Positions 1 through 11,592 of a stretch of DNA of 64,000 bases are shown here, in pieces (the first letter of the stretch is position 1; each line of letters opens with the position of its first letter). A model generated the notes under the pieces. That model did not search any database, was not told where the DNA came from, and saw only the letters and a list, made by a program, of their open reading frames with translations. The translations under genes and the position numbers were made by a program. This DNA is from Nocardiopsis flavescens (lineage in GTDB: Bacteria > Actinomycetota > Actinomycetes > Streptosporangiales > Streptosporangiaceae): contig NZ_FQZK01000004.1 in NCBI RefSeq assembly GCF_900141985.1, forward strand, positions 310,001-374,000, given 5' to 3'.

Positions 1-659
1 AGGGCCACAACCTCGTCCAGGTCCAGGCCGGTGGTGTCCAGCTCGGCCGTGCCGGAGGTCAGCGTCAGCGGCGAGTGGGCGCGGCTGGAGTCCAGCCGGT
101 CCCGGCGCTCCAGGTCGGCCCGGGTGGCGGCCACGTCGCCGGTGCGGATCTCCTTGCTGCGGCGCTGGGCGCGGGCCTCGGCGCTGGCGGTGACGAACAG
201 CTTCACCGGGGCGTCGGGGGCGACCACGGTGGTGATGTCGCGGCCCTCCACCACGATGCCCGGGCCCTCGCGCCGGGCGGCGTCGATGGCCTCGCGCTGG
301 GCGGCCACCAGCAGCTCACGGGCCCGCGGCACCGCGGAGACGGCGCTCACGCTGGCGGTGACCTCCCGGCCGCGGATCTCGGCGGCCACGTCGCGGCCGT
401 CGACGGACACCGTCGGAGCGGCCGGGTCGGTGCCCATCGTGATGACCGGGCGGTCCACGGCTGCGGCCACCGCGGCCGGGTCCTCGACGTCCACCCCGTT
501 GTCGAGCATCCACCAGGTCAGCGCGCGGTACATGGCGCCGGTGTCGAGGTAGCGCAGACCGCGCGCCTTCGCCACACCCTTGGAGGTGCTCGACTTGCCC
601 GACCCGGAGGGGCCGTCGATAGCGATGACGATGCCCTCGGTGCTGCCCTGCCCGCTCAC
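1..659 (-). CDS. cmk: Cytidylate kinase (3' end cut by window edge)
   Basis: Phosphorylates CMP and dCMP with ATP in the cytoplasm, feeding CTP and dCTP synthesis. Reading from a GTG at 659, the protein opens with the P-loop GPSGSGKSS about 15 residues in, followed by a GAMYRALTWW segment and GRDITTVV, all typical of bacterial Cmk. About 219 residues are visible against roughly 225-230 usual, so only a few C-terminal residues lie outside the window. It follows tyrA at an 87-base gap in the same direction. In actinobacteria it is normally followed by the GTPase gene der, which would lie off the left edge. Confidence 0.93.
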   Translation of the reverse strand, partial: MSGQGSTEGIVIAIDGPSGSGKSSTSKGVAKARGLRYLDTGAMYRALTWWMLDNGVDVEDPAAVAAAVDRPVITMGTDPAAPTVSVDGRDVAAEIRGREVTASVSAVSAVPRARELLVAAQREAIDAARREGPGIVVEGRDITTVVAPDAPVKLFVTASAEARAQRRSKEIRTGDVAATRADLERRDRLDSSRAHSPLTLTSGTAELDTTGLDLDEVVA

Positions 660-746
660 GTGTTCCTGCCTCTGCCACTCGCGTACTGCCGACGCCCCAG
701 CCTACCCGTGCGCGGTACCCCGGAGTACGTGCGCGGCGGGCGGCGC

Positions 747-1868
747 TCAGGCGCCCGGGTGCACCGACCAGCCGTCGGCGGCCAGCGCGCGGGCGAGCGT
801 GTCCACCCCGGCGGGCAGCACGTGCAGCTGGGCCACGCCCAGCGGCAGCCCCGGGGTGTGCTCGATGCGCACGTCCTCGATGTTGACCCCGGCGTCGGCC
901 GCGGCGGCGAACAGGCGCCCCAGGCTGCCCGGCTCGTCGGGGATCACCACGGGGATGACGGTGTAGTCGGGCAGCGTCGCCTCGCCGTGCTTGCCGGGGA
1001 TGCGGCCGTGCCCCTCCCGGCCGCGGGCCAGCAAATCGCGCACCGGCTCCGCGCGCGCCTGCCGGGCGGCCAGGGCGTCGGCGGCCCGGGCCAGGTCCGC
1101 GGCGACCGCGCGCAGCGCCTCGGCGACCGGGGCGGCGTTGTGGGTGAGGATCTCCGTCCACAGCGACGGGTCGCCGCCCGCCACCCGGGTGACGTCGCGC
1201 ACACCCTGCCCGGCCAGGGCCAGGGCGTCCTCGCCCGCACCGACCAGCCGGGCCGCCACCGCGGAGGAGGCCACGTGCGGCACGTGCGAGACCAGCGCGA
1301 CCGCCCGGTCGTGCGCGGCGGCGTCGATGACCAGCGGGTCGGCGCCGCACAGGCGGGCCACCTCGGCGACCCGCTCCACCGCGCCGGGGTCGGCCTTGCC
1401 GGTCGGGCACAGCGCCCAGGAGCGGCCCAGGAACAGGTCGGCGCGGGCCGCGCCCGGCCCCCGCTTCTCCCGTCCGCCCATCGGGTGCCCGGGGACGAAG
1501 GTCGCCAGGTCGCAGCCCAGGGCCTCGGCCGCCGCCACCACGCTCGCCTTCACGCTGGCCGCGTCCGTGTACACGTGCGCCAGCCCCCGGTCCTGGGACT
1601 CGCGCAGCACGCGCGGGACCACGGCGGGCGGGGCGGCGATCACCGCGACGTCGGCGGGGCGGCCGTCGGCGTCCGCCAGCGGGGTGCCCGCGCCCAGGTC
1701 GCAGGCAAGCCGCAGGGAGGCCGGGTCCGGGTCGGACAGCAGCACCTCGACACCGCGCGAGCGCAGGGCCAGCGCGATCGACGTGCCGATCAGGCCGGCC
1801 CCCAGCACCGCGACCCGGCGCACCGACGGGCGCCCGCCGTGCGTCCCCGCGTCCCCGCCACCGTCCAC
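747..1868 (-). CDS. tyrA: Prephenate dehydrogenase (tyrosine biosynthesis)
   Basis: Oxidatively decarboxylates prephenate to 4-hydroxyphenylpyruvate using NAD(P)+. The protein (373 aa) has an N-terminal Rossmann fold with GAGLIG at residues 23-28, the family motif GHPMGGREK in the middle, and a C-terminal ACT domain (about 300-370, beginning near YTVIPVVIPDEPG) that probably senses tyrosine. I chose the GTG at 1868 because an AGGGGGAG ribosome-binding site sits just upstream; the frame stays open further to 2168, but that part is Arg/Pro/Ala-rich and looks non-coding. It lies between aroH, which makes prephenate, and cmk, all on one strand. Confidence 0.93.
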   Translation of the reverse strand: MDGGGDAGTHGGRPSVRRVAVLGAGLIGTSIALALRSRGVEVLLSDPDPASLRLACDLGAGTPLADADGRPADVAVIAAPPAVVPRVLRESQDRGLAHVYTDAASVKASVVAAAEALGCDLATFVPGHPMGGREKRGPGAARADLFLGRSWALCPTGKADPGAVERVAEVARLCGADPLVIDAAAHDRAVALVSHVPHVASSAVAARLVGAGEDALALAGQGVRDVTRVAGGDPSLWTEILTHNAAPVAEALRAVAADLARAADALAARQARAEPVRDLLARGREGHGRIPGKHGEATLPDYTVIPVVIPDEPGSLGRLFAAAADAGVNIEDVRIEHTPGLPLGVAQLHVLPAGVDTLARALAADGWSVHPGA

Positions 1869-2023
1869 CGTGCTCCCCCTGCCCGCCGCGTGCGCTTTTT
1901 CGTGTCCTCCCAGATTAGGGCGTGTGCGACGCCGTCCGCGCGCGGCGGACCCGGACCCGGGAGCGGAGGGCGCAGGGCCCTGCCGCCGCGGCGGGTGCGC
2001 GCCGGCCGCCGGCCGGCGCGGGG

Positions 2024-2386
2024 CTACTGGGCGATGTCCAGGCGCAGCGCCTGCGCGCCGCGCAGGTACACGTGGTTCAGCTCCGAGCGCGGGCGGTCGG
2101 TCTCCACGTGCGCCATCAGCCGCACCACGCGCGGCAGGGCGTGCGGGACCCCGATCTCGGCGGCGCACATCAGCGGGACGTCGACGAACCCGAGCCCGCG
2201 GGCGGCCAGCGCCGGGAACTCGCTGTTCAGGTCCGGGGTGGCGGTGAAGAGCACGCTGATCACGTCGTCCCGGTCCAGCCCGTTGCGCCGCATGACCTCG
2301 GAGACCAGTTCGGCCGTGGCCTCCAGCACCTGGTCGCGTTCGTCCGCGTCGACCTGCACCGCTCCGCGAATGGCCCGTACCGCCAC
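2024..2386 (-). CDS. aroH: Chorismate mutase, AroH class
   Basis: Converts chorismate to prephenate, the substrate of TyrA encoded just downstream. The 120-residue product has the monofunctional Bacillus-type AroH pattern: RAIRGAVQVD at the N-terminus, SVLFTATPDLNSEFPA in the middle, PLMCAAEIGV, and a C-terminal RSELNHVYLRGAQALR block. The GTG at 2386 is preceded by AAGGCGGG and gives the usual family length. A longer in-frame start at 2479 would add a basic, low-complexity leader overlapping the rluB side and is not favoured. tyrA follows after 155 bases. Confidence 0.92.
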   Translation of the reverse strand: MAVRAIRGAVQVDADERDQVLEATAELVSEVMRRNGLDRDDVISVLFTATPDLNSEFPALAARGLGFVDVPLMCAAEIGVPHALPRVVRLMAHVETDRPRSELNHVYLRGAQALRLDIAQ

Positions 2387-2498
2387 GTCGATCCCGCCTT
2401 GTCCGTCGTTCCGCTCGGCCCGTCCCCGGCCGGGGAGACGGGAACGGCGGCCGCGACCCGTGGTCGCGACCGCCGTCAACTGTATAGCCAGCCGGCGC

Positions 2499-4646
2499 CT
2501 ACAGGCCCGCCGCCTTGTAGAGCTCGCTGACCTCGCGGGAGGTCAGCGCCCGCATGGTGCCCAGTTTGAGGGCGTTCAGGTCGATCGGGCCGACCTGGGT
2601 GCGGGCGAGGTCCGCCACCGGGTGGCCGACGGCCTCCATGAGGCGGCGCACGATGTGCTTGCGGCCCTCGTGCAGGCGGATCTCCACCAGCGCCTTGGGG
2701 CCGTCGTTGTCGACCACGCGGAAGGAGTCGACCTCGACGGGGCCGTCCTCCAGCTCCACGCCCCCGCGCAGCTGCTTGACGACGCTGTGCGGGACCGGCC
2801 CGGGCACCTTGGCGATGTAGGTCTTGACGACCTTGTACCGCGGGTGGGTGAGCCGGTTGGACAGCTCGCCGTCGTTGGTCAGCAGGATGAGGCCCTCGGT
2901 CTCGGTGTCCAGCCGGCCGACGTGGAAGATCCGCTCCTCGGTCTGGCCGGTGTAGTCGGCCAGGGTCGGGCGGCCCTCGGGGTCCCACATGGTGCTGACG
3001 ACGCCGCGCGGCTTGTTGAGCGCGAAGTAGAGCTTGTCCGGGGACGTGACGACGCGCATGCCGTCGACGCGGATCTCGGACTTCTCCGGGTCCACCCGCG
3101 CGCCGAAGCGGCGCACGGTCTCGCCGTCCACGCTGACGCGTCCGGCGGCGATCATCTCCTCGCTGGCGCGGCGGCTGGCGACGCCGGCGGCGGCGAGGGC
3201 CTTCTGCAGGCGGATGCCGCCCTCGACGTCGGTGTAGCTGTCGCGGTCCTCGGCGGGACGGTCCTCGTCCTTGGGGTCGTACTCCGAGCGCAGCGCGTTG
3301 AGCCGCTCGCGGGCGGCCTTGGAGAGCTGGTTCTCGCTCTTGATGTCGCCCCGGGGCGCCTTGCGGCCGCCGGGCAGGTCGCCGGAGTGGTCGACCTTGT
3401 GGCGCTTGGGACGCGTGGCCCGGGTGTCGCCGTCGTCGTGGGGGCGGCGCTCGTCGGCGTCGCGCCCGCCCCGGTACCCGCCCTGGCGGTCGTCGCGCGC
3501 ACCGGAGAAGGAGCGCCCGCCCCGGTCCTGGCCCGGACCGCCGTGGGAACGGCGCTCGTCGGAGCCGCCCCGGTACCCGCCGGGACCGCGCGAGTCGCGG
3601 TCGCCCCCGAAGGAACGCCCGCCGCGGTCATCACGCGAACCCCGGTGACCACCGCGGTCGTCGCGCGCACCGGAGAAGGAGCGCCCGCCCGAACCGCGGG
3701 AATCGCGGTCGCCCCCGAAGGAACGCCCGCCGCGGTCGTCACGCGAACCCCGGTAGCCACCGCGGTCGCCGCCGTCACGGGAACCGAACGAACGGCGGTC
3801 GTCGCCGTCGCGCCCGCCGCGGTAGCCGCCCTGGCGGTCATCGCGCGGGCCCCCGAAGGAACGCCCGCCCGAACCGCGCGAGTCGCGGTCGCCCCCGAAG
3901 GAGCGCCCGCCGCGGTCATCACGCGAACCCCGGTAGCCACCGCGGTCGTCGCGCGCACCGGAGAAGGAGCGCCCGCCCGAGCCGCGCGAGTCGCGGTCGC
4001 CGTAGGAGCGGCGGTCGTCGCCGTCGCGCCCGCCCCGGTACCCGCCCTGGCGGTCATCGCGCGGGCCCCCGAAGGAACGCCCGCCCGAACCGCGCGAGTC
4101 GCGGTCGCCCCCGAAGGAGCGCCCGCCGCGGTCGTCACGCGAACCCCGGTAGCCACCGCGGTCGCCGCCGTCACGGGAACCGAACGAACGGCGGTCGTCG
4201 CCGTCGCGCCCGCCCCGGTACCCGCCCTGGCGGTCATCGCGCGCACCCCCGAAGGAACGCCCGCCCGAACCACGGGAATCGCGGTCGCCCCCGAAGGAAC
4301 GCCCGCCGCGGTCATCACGCGAACCCCGGTGACCACCGCGGTCACCGCCCTCACGCGTATCACGGCCGCCTCCGAAGGAGCGGCCCTGGGAACCGCGGAA
4401 GTCGCGCCCGCCGCGGGAGTCGCCGTCACGGGAACCGCGGTGACCGCCGCGCTCCCCGCCCTCGCGGGAGCCGCCGTAGGAGCGGCCGCCCCGGTCGTCG
4501 CGGCCGCGCGGGCCGCGGTCCTCCCCGCCTCGGGGGGACCTGTCGTCGCGGCGGCCTCGGCCGCCTCGGTCGTCGTAGCGTTCGCCGCGCTCACCGCGCG
4601 GGGCGTCGTCCCGCGCACCGCGGGAACTCTCATTAGGTGTGCTCAC
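2499..4646 (-). CDS. rluB: 23S rRNA pseudouridine synthase (RluB/RsuA family) with giant RGG-like N-terminus
   Basis: Isomerises a uridine of 23S rRNA to pseudouridine. The catalytic part is the last 240 residues: an S4 RNA-binding domain starting near residue 476 ([15 protein letters not shown]), then the synthase domain with [10 protein letters not shown] and GRLDTETEG, whose Asp (about 580) is the catalytic residue. The first roughly 400 residues are an Arg/Gly/Asp/Ser low-complexity repeat region, far longer than the short basic leader usual in this family. The GTG at 4646 overlaps the end of scpB by 14 bases, suggesting translational coupling. The long plus-strand open frame across this gene is an antisense shadow. 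Enzyme class is sure; the exact target uridine is inferred. Confidence 0.9.
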   Translation of the reverse strand: MSTPNESSRGARDDAPRGERGERYDDRGGRGRRDDRSPRGGEDRGPRGRDDRGGRSYGGSREGGERGGHRGSRDGDSRGGRDFRGSQGRSFGGGRDTREGGDRGGHRGSRDDRGGRSFGGDRDSRGSGGRSFGGARDDRQGGYRGGRDGDDRRSFGSRDGGDRGGYRGSRDDRGGRSFGGDRDSRGSGGRSFGGPRDDRQGGYRGGRDGDDRRSYGDRDSRGSGGRSFSGARDDRGGYRGSRDDRGGRSFGGDRDSRGSGGRSFGGPRDDRQGGYRGGRDGDDRRSFGSRDGGDRGGYRGSRDDRGGRSFGGDRDSRGSGGRSFSGARDDRGGHRGSRDDRGGRSFGGDRDSRGPGGYRGGSDERRSHGGPGQDRGGRSFSGARDDRQGGYRGGRDADERRPHDDGDTRATRPKRHKVDHSGDLPGGRKAPRGDIKSENQLSKAARERLNALRSEYDPKDEDRPAEDRDSYTDVEGGIRLQKALAAAGVASRRASEEMIAAGRVSVDGETVRRFGARVDPEKSEIRVDGMRVVTSPDKLYFALNKPRGVVSTMWDPEGRPTLADYTGQTEERIFHVGRLDTETEGLILLTNDGELSNRLTHPRYKVVKTYIAKVPGPVPHSVVKQLRGGVELEDGPVEVDSFRVVDNDGPKALVEIRLHEGRKHIVRRLMEAVGHPVADLARTQVGPIDLNALKLGTMRALTSREVSELYKAAGL
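3437..4560 (-). repeat. Internal coding repeats of the RluB N-terminal domain
   Basis: Within rluB the DNA repeats near-perfect blocks encoding modules such as [24 protein letters not shown] and [19 protein letters not shown], arranged in at least four larger imperfect copies. The blocks are similar at DNA level, which indicates recent duplication and a risk of length variation or assembly error. Confidence 0.8.
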
Positions 4647-5208
4647 CGGTGTCGTCTAGACCTTCGATGTCGTCGGGCAGGAACGGTGCCAGATCCGGCA
4701 GCTCGTCGAGGCTGCGCAGGCCGAGCCGTTCCAGGAAATAGGAGGTGGTCCGATACAGCAGGGCACCGGACTCCGGGTCGTGTCCGGACTCTTCGATCAG
4801 GCCCCTCAGTACGAGGGTACGCATGACGCCGTCACAGTTGACACCGCGGACGGCGGAGACCCTGCCCCGGGAGACCGGTTGGCGGTAGGCCACCACCGCC
4901 ATCGTCTCCAGTGCGGCCTGGGTCAGCCGCACCTCCTGCCCCTCCTTGAGGAAGTGCTCCACGATGTCGGCGCACTCCGGCCGCGTGTACACACGCCAGC
5001 CGTCGGCCACCGCCCTCAGGTCGAAACCCCGGCCCTGGTCCGTGTATTCCCGCGACAGCGACTCCAGGGCGTCCGCGATCACCGTCACCGGCACGCCCAT
5101 GGCCCTGGCCAGCTCGTACTCCGACACCGGCTGGTCCACGACCATCAGCACCGCCTCCAGGTCGCGGCGCAGGGTCGGCGGCACCTCGGCGGTCTCCTCC
5201 ACGGTCAC
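4633..5208 (-). CDS. scpB: Segregation and condensation protein B
   Basis: Winged-helix (kite) partner of ScpA and SMC in bacterial condensin, which compacts and segregates the chromosome. The 191-residue product has the family landmarks [12 protein letters not shown] near the N-terminus, [20 protein letters not shown] in the middle, [13 protein letters not shown], and [15 protein letters not shown] towards the C-terminus. It starts 4 bases inside the end of scpA and its own end overlaps rluB by 14 bases, so scpA-scpB-rluB is a tightly coupled operon, as widely seen in actinobacteria. Confidence 0.95.
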   Translation of the reverse strand: MTVEETAEVPPTLRRDLEAVLMVVDQPVSEYELARAMGVPVTVIADALESLSREYTDQGRGFDLRAVADGWRVYTRPECADIVEHFLKEGQEVRLTQAALETMAVVAYRQPVSRGRVSAVRGVNCDGVMRTLVLRGLIEESGHDPESGALLYRTTSYFLERLGLRSLDELPDLAPFLPDDIEGLDDTGEHT

Positions 5209-6050
5209 TGGTCCTCCCCCGTCTCCCCGTCCGCCGGATCGGCGTCGTACTCGCTCTCGACCTCGACCCGCGCGTCGCCGCCCGTCCAGGTGACGAGCAG
5301 CTCACCGAGCGGCTCGGGCTGGTCGAAGCCCACATTCGCGGCGCGGTACAGCTCCAGCAGGGCCAGGAAGCGCGCGATGACCTCGAAGGTACCGTCGCAC
5401 TCGGCCGCCAGCTCCGCGAACGTCATGCTCCCCCGCTCGCGCAGCACCGCCGCCATCAGCTCGCCCTGCTCCTTGACGGAGGTCTTGGGCTGGTGGATGT
5501 GCGTGACCGGGACGCTCGGCGGCTCCCGGGGGGTGAACACCAGGCCGGCCAGCGCCGCGAACTCCTGCGGGCCCAGCTTGAACAGCACCTCCGGGCGCAG
5601 CGCCTCGAACCGCTCCTCCAGCGGCACGGCACGGGCGTAGCGCCGGCCCTGGGAGGCGAGGCGGTCGCGCAGGAACGCGGCGACCTCCTTGTACGCCCGG
5701 TACTGCAGCAGCCGCGCGAACAGCAGGTCGCGGGCCTCCAGCAGCGCCAGGTCCTCCTCGTCCTCGACGTCGCCGCGCGGCAGCAGCCGGGCGGCCTTGA
5801 GGTCCAGCAGGGTGGCCGCCACCAGCAGGAAGTTGCTGGCCTGGTCCAGGTCCCAGGCCTCACCGTGGGCGCGGATGTGCGCGATGAACTCGTCGGTGAC
5901 CTTCGACAGCGACACCTCGGTGATGTCGAGCTTGTGCTTGGCGATCAGGCCCAGCAGCAGGTCGAAGGGGCCCTCGAAGTTGTCGAGGTGCACCTGGAAG
6001 GAGCTCTCGCCCTCCTGCGCGACCCCCTCCGGAGCCGGTCCGGCCGTCAT
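5205..6050 (-). CDS. scpA: Segregation and condensation protein A (kleisin)
   Basis: The kleisin subunit that bridges SMC heads in condensin. The 281-residue product contains the N-terminal ScpA signature FQVHLDNFEGPFDLLLGLI, with KHKLDITEVSLSKVTDEF just after, and a C-terminal winged-helix segment around residues 215-255 (SMTFAELAAECDG). The ATG at 6050 is the natural start, just before the family signature. The stop overlaps the scpB start by 4 bases. It lies downstream of parA and the small gene at 6165-6581 on the same strand, so all probably act in chromosome organisation. Confidence 0.95.
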   Translation of the reverse strand: MTAGPAPEGVAQEGESSFQVHLDNFEGPFDLLLGLIAKHKLDITEVSLSKVTDEFIAHIRAHGEAWDLDQASNFLLVAATLLDLKAARLLPRGDVEDEEDLALLEARDLLFARLLQYRAYKEVAAFLRDRLASQGRRYARAVPLEERFEALRPEVLFKLGPQEFAALAGLVFTPREPPSVPVTHIHQPKTSVKEQGELMAAVLRERGSMTFAELAAECDGTFEVIARFLALLELYRAANVGFDQPEPLGELLVTWTGGDARVEVESEYDADPADGETGEDQ

Positions 6051-6164
6051 GCTCGCGGCCCCTCGTCGTCGTAACCCATACGCACAAGGGTGTCACCGGC
6101 CCGAACCGGCCGGTGACACCCGCCCGTCCCCCCGGTACCCCCTCCGACACCGGGTGGACGCCGT

Positions 6165-6581
6165 TCAGTCCTCGGTCAGCCGCCGCACCAGCATGCTGGC
6201 CGCCCCGTTCTCGTCGAAGTCGGCGAGCAGGACGGCGACGGCCTCGCGGACCAGGCGGCCCCGGTCGGCGGTCAGCCCGTGCTCGGCGCGCAGCGACAGC
6301 CGGGTCTGCTCCAGGGCCAGCAGTTCGGGCCCGGAGATATAAACGGTGATCTTCTCGTCGTGGCGCTGTCGGCCGCTCGGCCTGGGCGCGGCGTCGACCA
6401 CCCTGGTGGAGCCCTTGGCGCGCGCCGGGCGCGCCTGCGCCTGGCCCCTGCGCTGCTCCGGTGCCGTGTACTGGCGTTCGGTCTCCGTGTCGGGCACCGC
6501 GTCCACCTCGGTGCCGCTGGGGCGGAAGAACAGCTCGTCCGCCCCCGGTAGGGTCACGCGCCGTGACCGCTGAGAGGCCAC
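6165..6581 (-). CDS. Small conserved actinobacterial protein, ribbon-helix-helix-like C-terminus
   Basis: I recognise the position and pattern as a conserved actinobacterial hypothetical protein between parA and scpA, but no proven function. The 138-residue product has a variable, basic N-terminal half (about 1-75). Its C-terminal half begins KITVYISGPELLALEQ and runs through a RAEHGL segment and RGRLVREAVAVLLADF, which reads like a CopG/ribbon-helix-helix DNA-binding fold. The GTG at 6581 lies inside the end of parA (28-base overlap) and is preceded by a near-perfect AAGGAGGT site, which fixes the start. A ParB-like or regulatory partner role for the ParA ATPase is inference. Confidence 0.78.
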   Translation of the reverse strand: MASQRSRRVTLPGADELFFRPSGTEVDAVPDTETERQYTAPEQRRGQAQARPARAKGSTRVVDAAPRPSGRQRHDEKITVYISGPELLALEQTRLSLRAEHGLTADRGRLVREAVAVLLADFDENGAASMLVRRLTED

Positions 6582-7513
6582 CGCGCCAGCACCTCCTTGG
6601 CCAGATCACGATAGGCGTTGGCACCGGCCGAGGACGAGTCGAACCGGGTGATGGGCTCGCCCGCCACCGTGGCGTCCGGGAAGCGCACGGTGCGGTTGAT
6701 GACCGTGCCGTACACCTTGTCGCCGAAGCCGTCGATGATGGTGGACAGGACCTCGCGCGCGTGGAGCGTGCGCGGGTCGTACATCGTGCCCAGGAACCCG
6801 TCGATGACGAGGTCCTCGTTGAGCCGCTCCTGGACCTTCTGGATGGTGTCCATGAGCAGTGCCACCCCGCGCAGCGCGAAGAACTCGCACTCCAGGGGCA
6901 CGATGACACCGTCGGCCGCGGTGAGCGCGTTGACGGTGAGCAGGCCGAGCGAGGGCTGGCAGTCGATGAGGACGACGTCGTAGTCGTCGATCACCGGGCG
7001 CAGCGCCCGGCCGAGCATCTGCTCGCGGGCCACCTCGCCGACCAGCTGGACCTCGGCGGCGGACAGGTCGATGTTGCTCGGGATCAGGTCCAGGCCGTCG
7101 ATGTCCGTCTTGAGCAGGACGTCCTCGACCGTCACGTCCCGCTGCATGAGCAGGTTGTAGACGGTCAGGTCCAGCTCGCGCGGGTCGAGTCGGCCCAGGC
7201 CGACGGACAGGGCTCCCTGCGGGTCGAAGTCGACCAGCAGTACCCGTCTGCCGTACTCGGCGATGGCGGCGCCGAGGTTGATGGTGGTGGTGGTCTTGCC
7301 GACCCCGCCCTTCTGGTTACAGAGTGCTACAATCCGTGCCGGGCCGTGTTCGTCGACGGGCTCTGGCACCGGATAGGTCCGCTCAGGTCTTGACGCGTGC
7401 AGATCGGCCCCCGTGTTGCGTGTCGTGCCCCAGGGGTTGGTCACCGGGTCGGCGCTTTCCCTCTCGCCGACGGCCGCACCGTGTGCGGCGGCGTCGTTCT
7501 CCGACCAGTTCAC
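6554..7513 (-). CDS. parA: ParA/MinD-family ATPase
   Basis: Cytoplasmic Walker-type ATPase of the chromosome-partitioning family. The 319-residue protein has a disordered N-terminus of about 55 residues, the deviant Walker A motif KGGVGKTT (residues 68-75), DFDPQG, and IDCQPSLGLLTVNAL as the switch II/Walker B region. The GTG at 7513 has a strong GGGGAGGT site upstream. Unlike the origin-proximal parAB pair, no parB follows; the small RHH-like gene and scpAB follow instead, so it is probably the second, SMC-associated ParA-like protein common in actinobacteria. That functional link is inferred from gene order. Confidence 0.9.
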   Translation of the reverse strand: MNWSENDAAAHGAAVGERESADPVTNPWGTTRNTGADLHASRPERTYPVPEPVDEHGPARIVALCNQKGGVGKTTTTINLGAAIAEYGRRVLLVDFDPQGALSVGLGRLDPRELDLTVYNLLMQRDVTVEDVLLKTDIDGLDLIPSNIDLSAAEVQLVGEVAREQMLGRALRPVIDDYDVVLIDCQPSLGLLTVNALTAADGVIVPLECEFFALRGVALLMDTIQKVQERLNEDLVIDGFLGTMYDPRTLHAREVLSTIIDGFGDKVYGTVINRTVRFPDATVAGEPITRFDSSSAGANAYRDLAKEVLARWPLSGHGA

Positions 7514-7731
7514 AACCCTGGACCTCCCCTACGGACCGGCCACGGCCCGAAGGGATGCCGTGCCCCTGGAGCCTGGCGGCCGTCGGAAACTCAATATGTC
7601 GACAGCAACGTACCTCTGTGCGGCGACTCTAGAACGCCGACACGACGCACTTCAATGAAACCCGAGTGTAGAATCCCACGTCCCCGCCCCCGGGGGAAAC
7701 CGAACGCCGGAACCGGCCGCCGCGCGACCCC

Positions 7732-8772
7732 CTATTCCGCCGGGCTTTCCCGCAGGTCGGCGACCGCGGAGCGGTGCGCGCGCGGGTGACTGGACGCATA
7801 GACCTCGCGGAGCCGGTCGACTGTCACAAGTGTGTAGACCTGTGTCGTGGTGACCGAACTGTGCCCCAGGAGTTCCTGCACGACCCGGATGTCCGCGCCG
7901 CCGTCGAGCAGGTGGGTGGCGAACGAGTGCCGCAGGGTGTGCGGCGACACCCCCCGCGCCCCGGCGCGGTCGGCGACGGCCGCCAGCACGCCCCAGGCGC
8001 CCTGCCGGGTGAGCCTGCCCCCGCGCGCGTTGAGGAACAGCGCCGGGCCGCCCCCGCCCCTCCCGGCGCGGGCCAGCACCGGGCGCGCACGGGTCAGGTA
8101 GGCGGCCAGCGCCCGCCGGGCGTGCGAGCCCACCGGCACCAGCCGCTCCTTGCCGCCCTTTCCGGTGATCCGCACCAGGCCCACGTGGTCCTCGGGGACG
8201 GGGGCGTCCAGGCCGACGGCGTCGGCCACGTCGTCCACGTCCGCCCCGACCGCCTCGGAGATGCGCGCCCCCGTCCCGTACAGCAGCTCCAGCAGCGCCC
8301 GGTCGCGCAGCGCCAGCAGGGCCGCCCGGTCCCCGGCGGCGACGGGCGCCTCCACCGGGCCGGCCGCGGCCAGCAGGCGCTCGACCGCCTCCACCGGGAC
8401 CGCCTTGGGCAGCCGCATCGGGGTGACGGGCGGGGCCAGGTCCACGGTCGGGTCGGCGGCGGACCGGCCCTCGCGCACCGCGAACCGGTGCAGCCCGCGC
8501 ACGGCGGCCAGGGTGCGCGCCGCCGACGCCGCCGCCAGCGGCGCCCGCCCGTCCCCGCCCTCGCGCAGGGCCCGCACGAACCCGCCCACCACGGCCGGGG
8601 TGACCCCGTCCAGGGAGTCCACCCCCTGCGCCTCCAGGTGCTCCCGGTAGCGGCGCAGGTCGGCCCGGTAGGCGGCCAGCGTGTTGTCGGCCAGGGCCCG
8701 CTCGGCGCTCAGGTGGTCCAGGAACGCCGCGCACGCGGGCTCCACCCCGCGGGGCCGCCCGGCACCGCTCAC
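7732..8772 (-). CDS. xerD: Tyrosine recombinase XerD
   Basis: Site-specific recombinase that resolves chromosome dimers. The 346-residue product has a SAM-like N-terminal DNA-binding domain (about 10-110, [20 protein letters not shown]) and the catalytic domain with all active residues visible: Arg in GTGARISEA, Lys in [12 protein letters not shown], His and Arg in [12 protein letters not shown], His in [10 protein letters not shown] and the nucleophilic Tyr in QVYTLV. The GTG at 8772 overlaps the Nudix stop by 4 bases; the frame remains open to 9354 but that part is an antiparallel-frame shadow of the Nudix gene. Slightly longer than the usual 300 residues owing to Gly/Ala-rich insertions. 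Confidence 0.93.
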   Translation of the reverse strand: MSGAGRPRGVEPACAAFLDHLSAERALADNTLAAYRADLRRYREHLEAQGVDSLDGVTPAVVGGFVRALREGGDGRAPLAAASAARTLAAVRGLHRFAVREGRSAADPTVDLAPPVTPMRLPKAVPVEAVERLLAAAGPVEAPVAAGDRAALLALRDRALLELLYGTGARISEAVGADVDDVADAVGLDAPVPEDHVGLVRITGKGGKERLVPVGSHARRALAAYLTRARPVLARAGRGGGGPALFLNARGGRLTRQGAWGVLAAVADRAGARGVSPHTLRHSFATHLLDGGADIRVVQELLGHSSVTTTQVYTLVTVDRLREVYASSHPRAHRSAVADLRESPAE

Positions 8773-9425
8773 GAGGCCTCGCGCAGCCCGGCGAAGCCCT
8801 CGCGCGAGGCGGCGTGCGCGGCCAGGATGCCGATCACCGTCGCCCCGTTGTGCAGCCGCCCGGACAGGACCAGGCCCACCGCGTCCTCCAGCGGCACCCA
8901 CTCCGAGACCAGGTCGGCCTCCTCGTGCTGGCGCACGAAGTCGATCTCCTCCTCCGGCACCTCCGACAGCCCCCGCGCCAGGAACACGTGGATGCGCTCG
9001 TCGGAGAACCCGGGGCTGGGGAAGAAGTCGGCCAGCTCGTGCCAGGTGCCGGCGCGCAGCCCCGCCTCCTCCACCAGCTCGCGGCGGGCGGTGGCCAGAG
9101 GCCCCTCCCCCTCGCCGTCGATGATCCCGGCGGGCAGCTCCCACAGCAGGTGGCGGGCGGCGTGCCGGTACTGGCGCTGGAGCAGCACCCGCCCGGCGCC
9201 GTCCAGGGCCAGCGCGGCCGCGGCGCCCAGGTGGACCATGTAGTCGCGGGCCACCGTGGCGGGGGCGCCGTCCGGTCCGGGCATCTGCAGCCAGTCGGTG
9301 CGCATGCCCACCCTGTGGCTGCGGAAGCGGTCCTCGGACCGCTCCACCGGCCACGACTCGGGGACGTCCGCGACCTTCGCGTCCGTCCCCGGGTCCTCGG
9401 TTCCGGCCGGGCGGATCTGGCTCAT
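8769..9425 (-). CDS. Nudix hydrolase, ADP-ribose pyrophosphatase type
   Basis: Probably hydrolyses ADP-ribose to AMP and ribose-5-phosphate. The 218-residue protein has [14 protein letters not shown] followed by [11 protein letters not shown], a Nudix box with one extra residue between its first Gly and Glu, as is usual in ADP-ribose pyrophosphatases. [16 protein letters not shown] segment downstream also matches that subgroup. The order pyrG, Nudix, xerD is the same as in Mycobacterium, where the Nudix enzyme is an ADP-ribose pyrophosphatase. ATG start at 9425; the stop overlaps the xerD GTG. Substrate is inferred from subfamily. Confidence 0.88.
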   Translation of the reverse strand: MSQIRPAGTEDPGTDAKVADVPESWPVERSEDRFRSHRVGMRTDWLQMPGPDGAPATVARDYMVHLGAAAALALDGAGRVLLQRQYRHAARHLLWELPAGIIDGEGEGPLATARRELVEEAGLRAGTWHELADFFPSPGFSDERIHVFLARGLSEVPEEEIDFVRQHEEADLVSEWVPLEDAVGLVLSGRLHNGATVIGILAAHAASREGFAGLREAS

Positions 9426-9468
9426 GTGCTCTCGCCTCTCAGAGTCGTGCCCCGCCCGGCCCCCGCGC

Positions 9469-11542
<2,074 letters not shown>

Positions 11543-11580
11543 ACGGCCCCGCGCCCCGGAGACCGGGTGCGCGGGGCCGT
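11543..11580 (-). terminator. Hairpin terminator after HMG-CoA lyase gene
   Basis: A 12-bp perfect stem (ACGGCCCCGCGC with its complement) continues through a single bulged T into a further 5-bp stem closed by an AGA loop. It lies just downstream of the minus-strand stop at 11593. Confidence 0.7.
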
Positions 11581-11592
11581 ACGGGGCCGGGC

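Noticed and set aside
75..4826. A 1,583-codon plus-strand open frame across cmk, tyrA, aroH and rluB
   Set aside because: It is antisense to several clear genes; long antisense frames are expected in G+C-rich DNA with biased third positions.
7732..9354. 540-codon version of xerD
   Set aside because: The first part is a shadow of the Nudix gene; a GTG overlapping the Nudix stop gives the normal XerD N-terminus.
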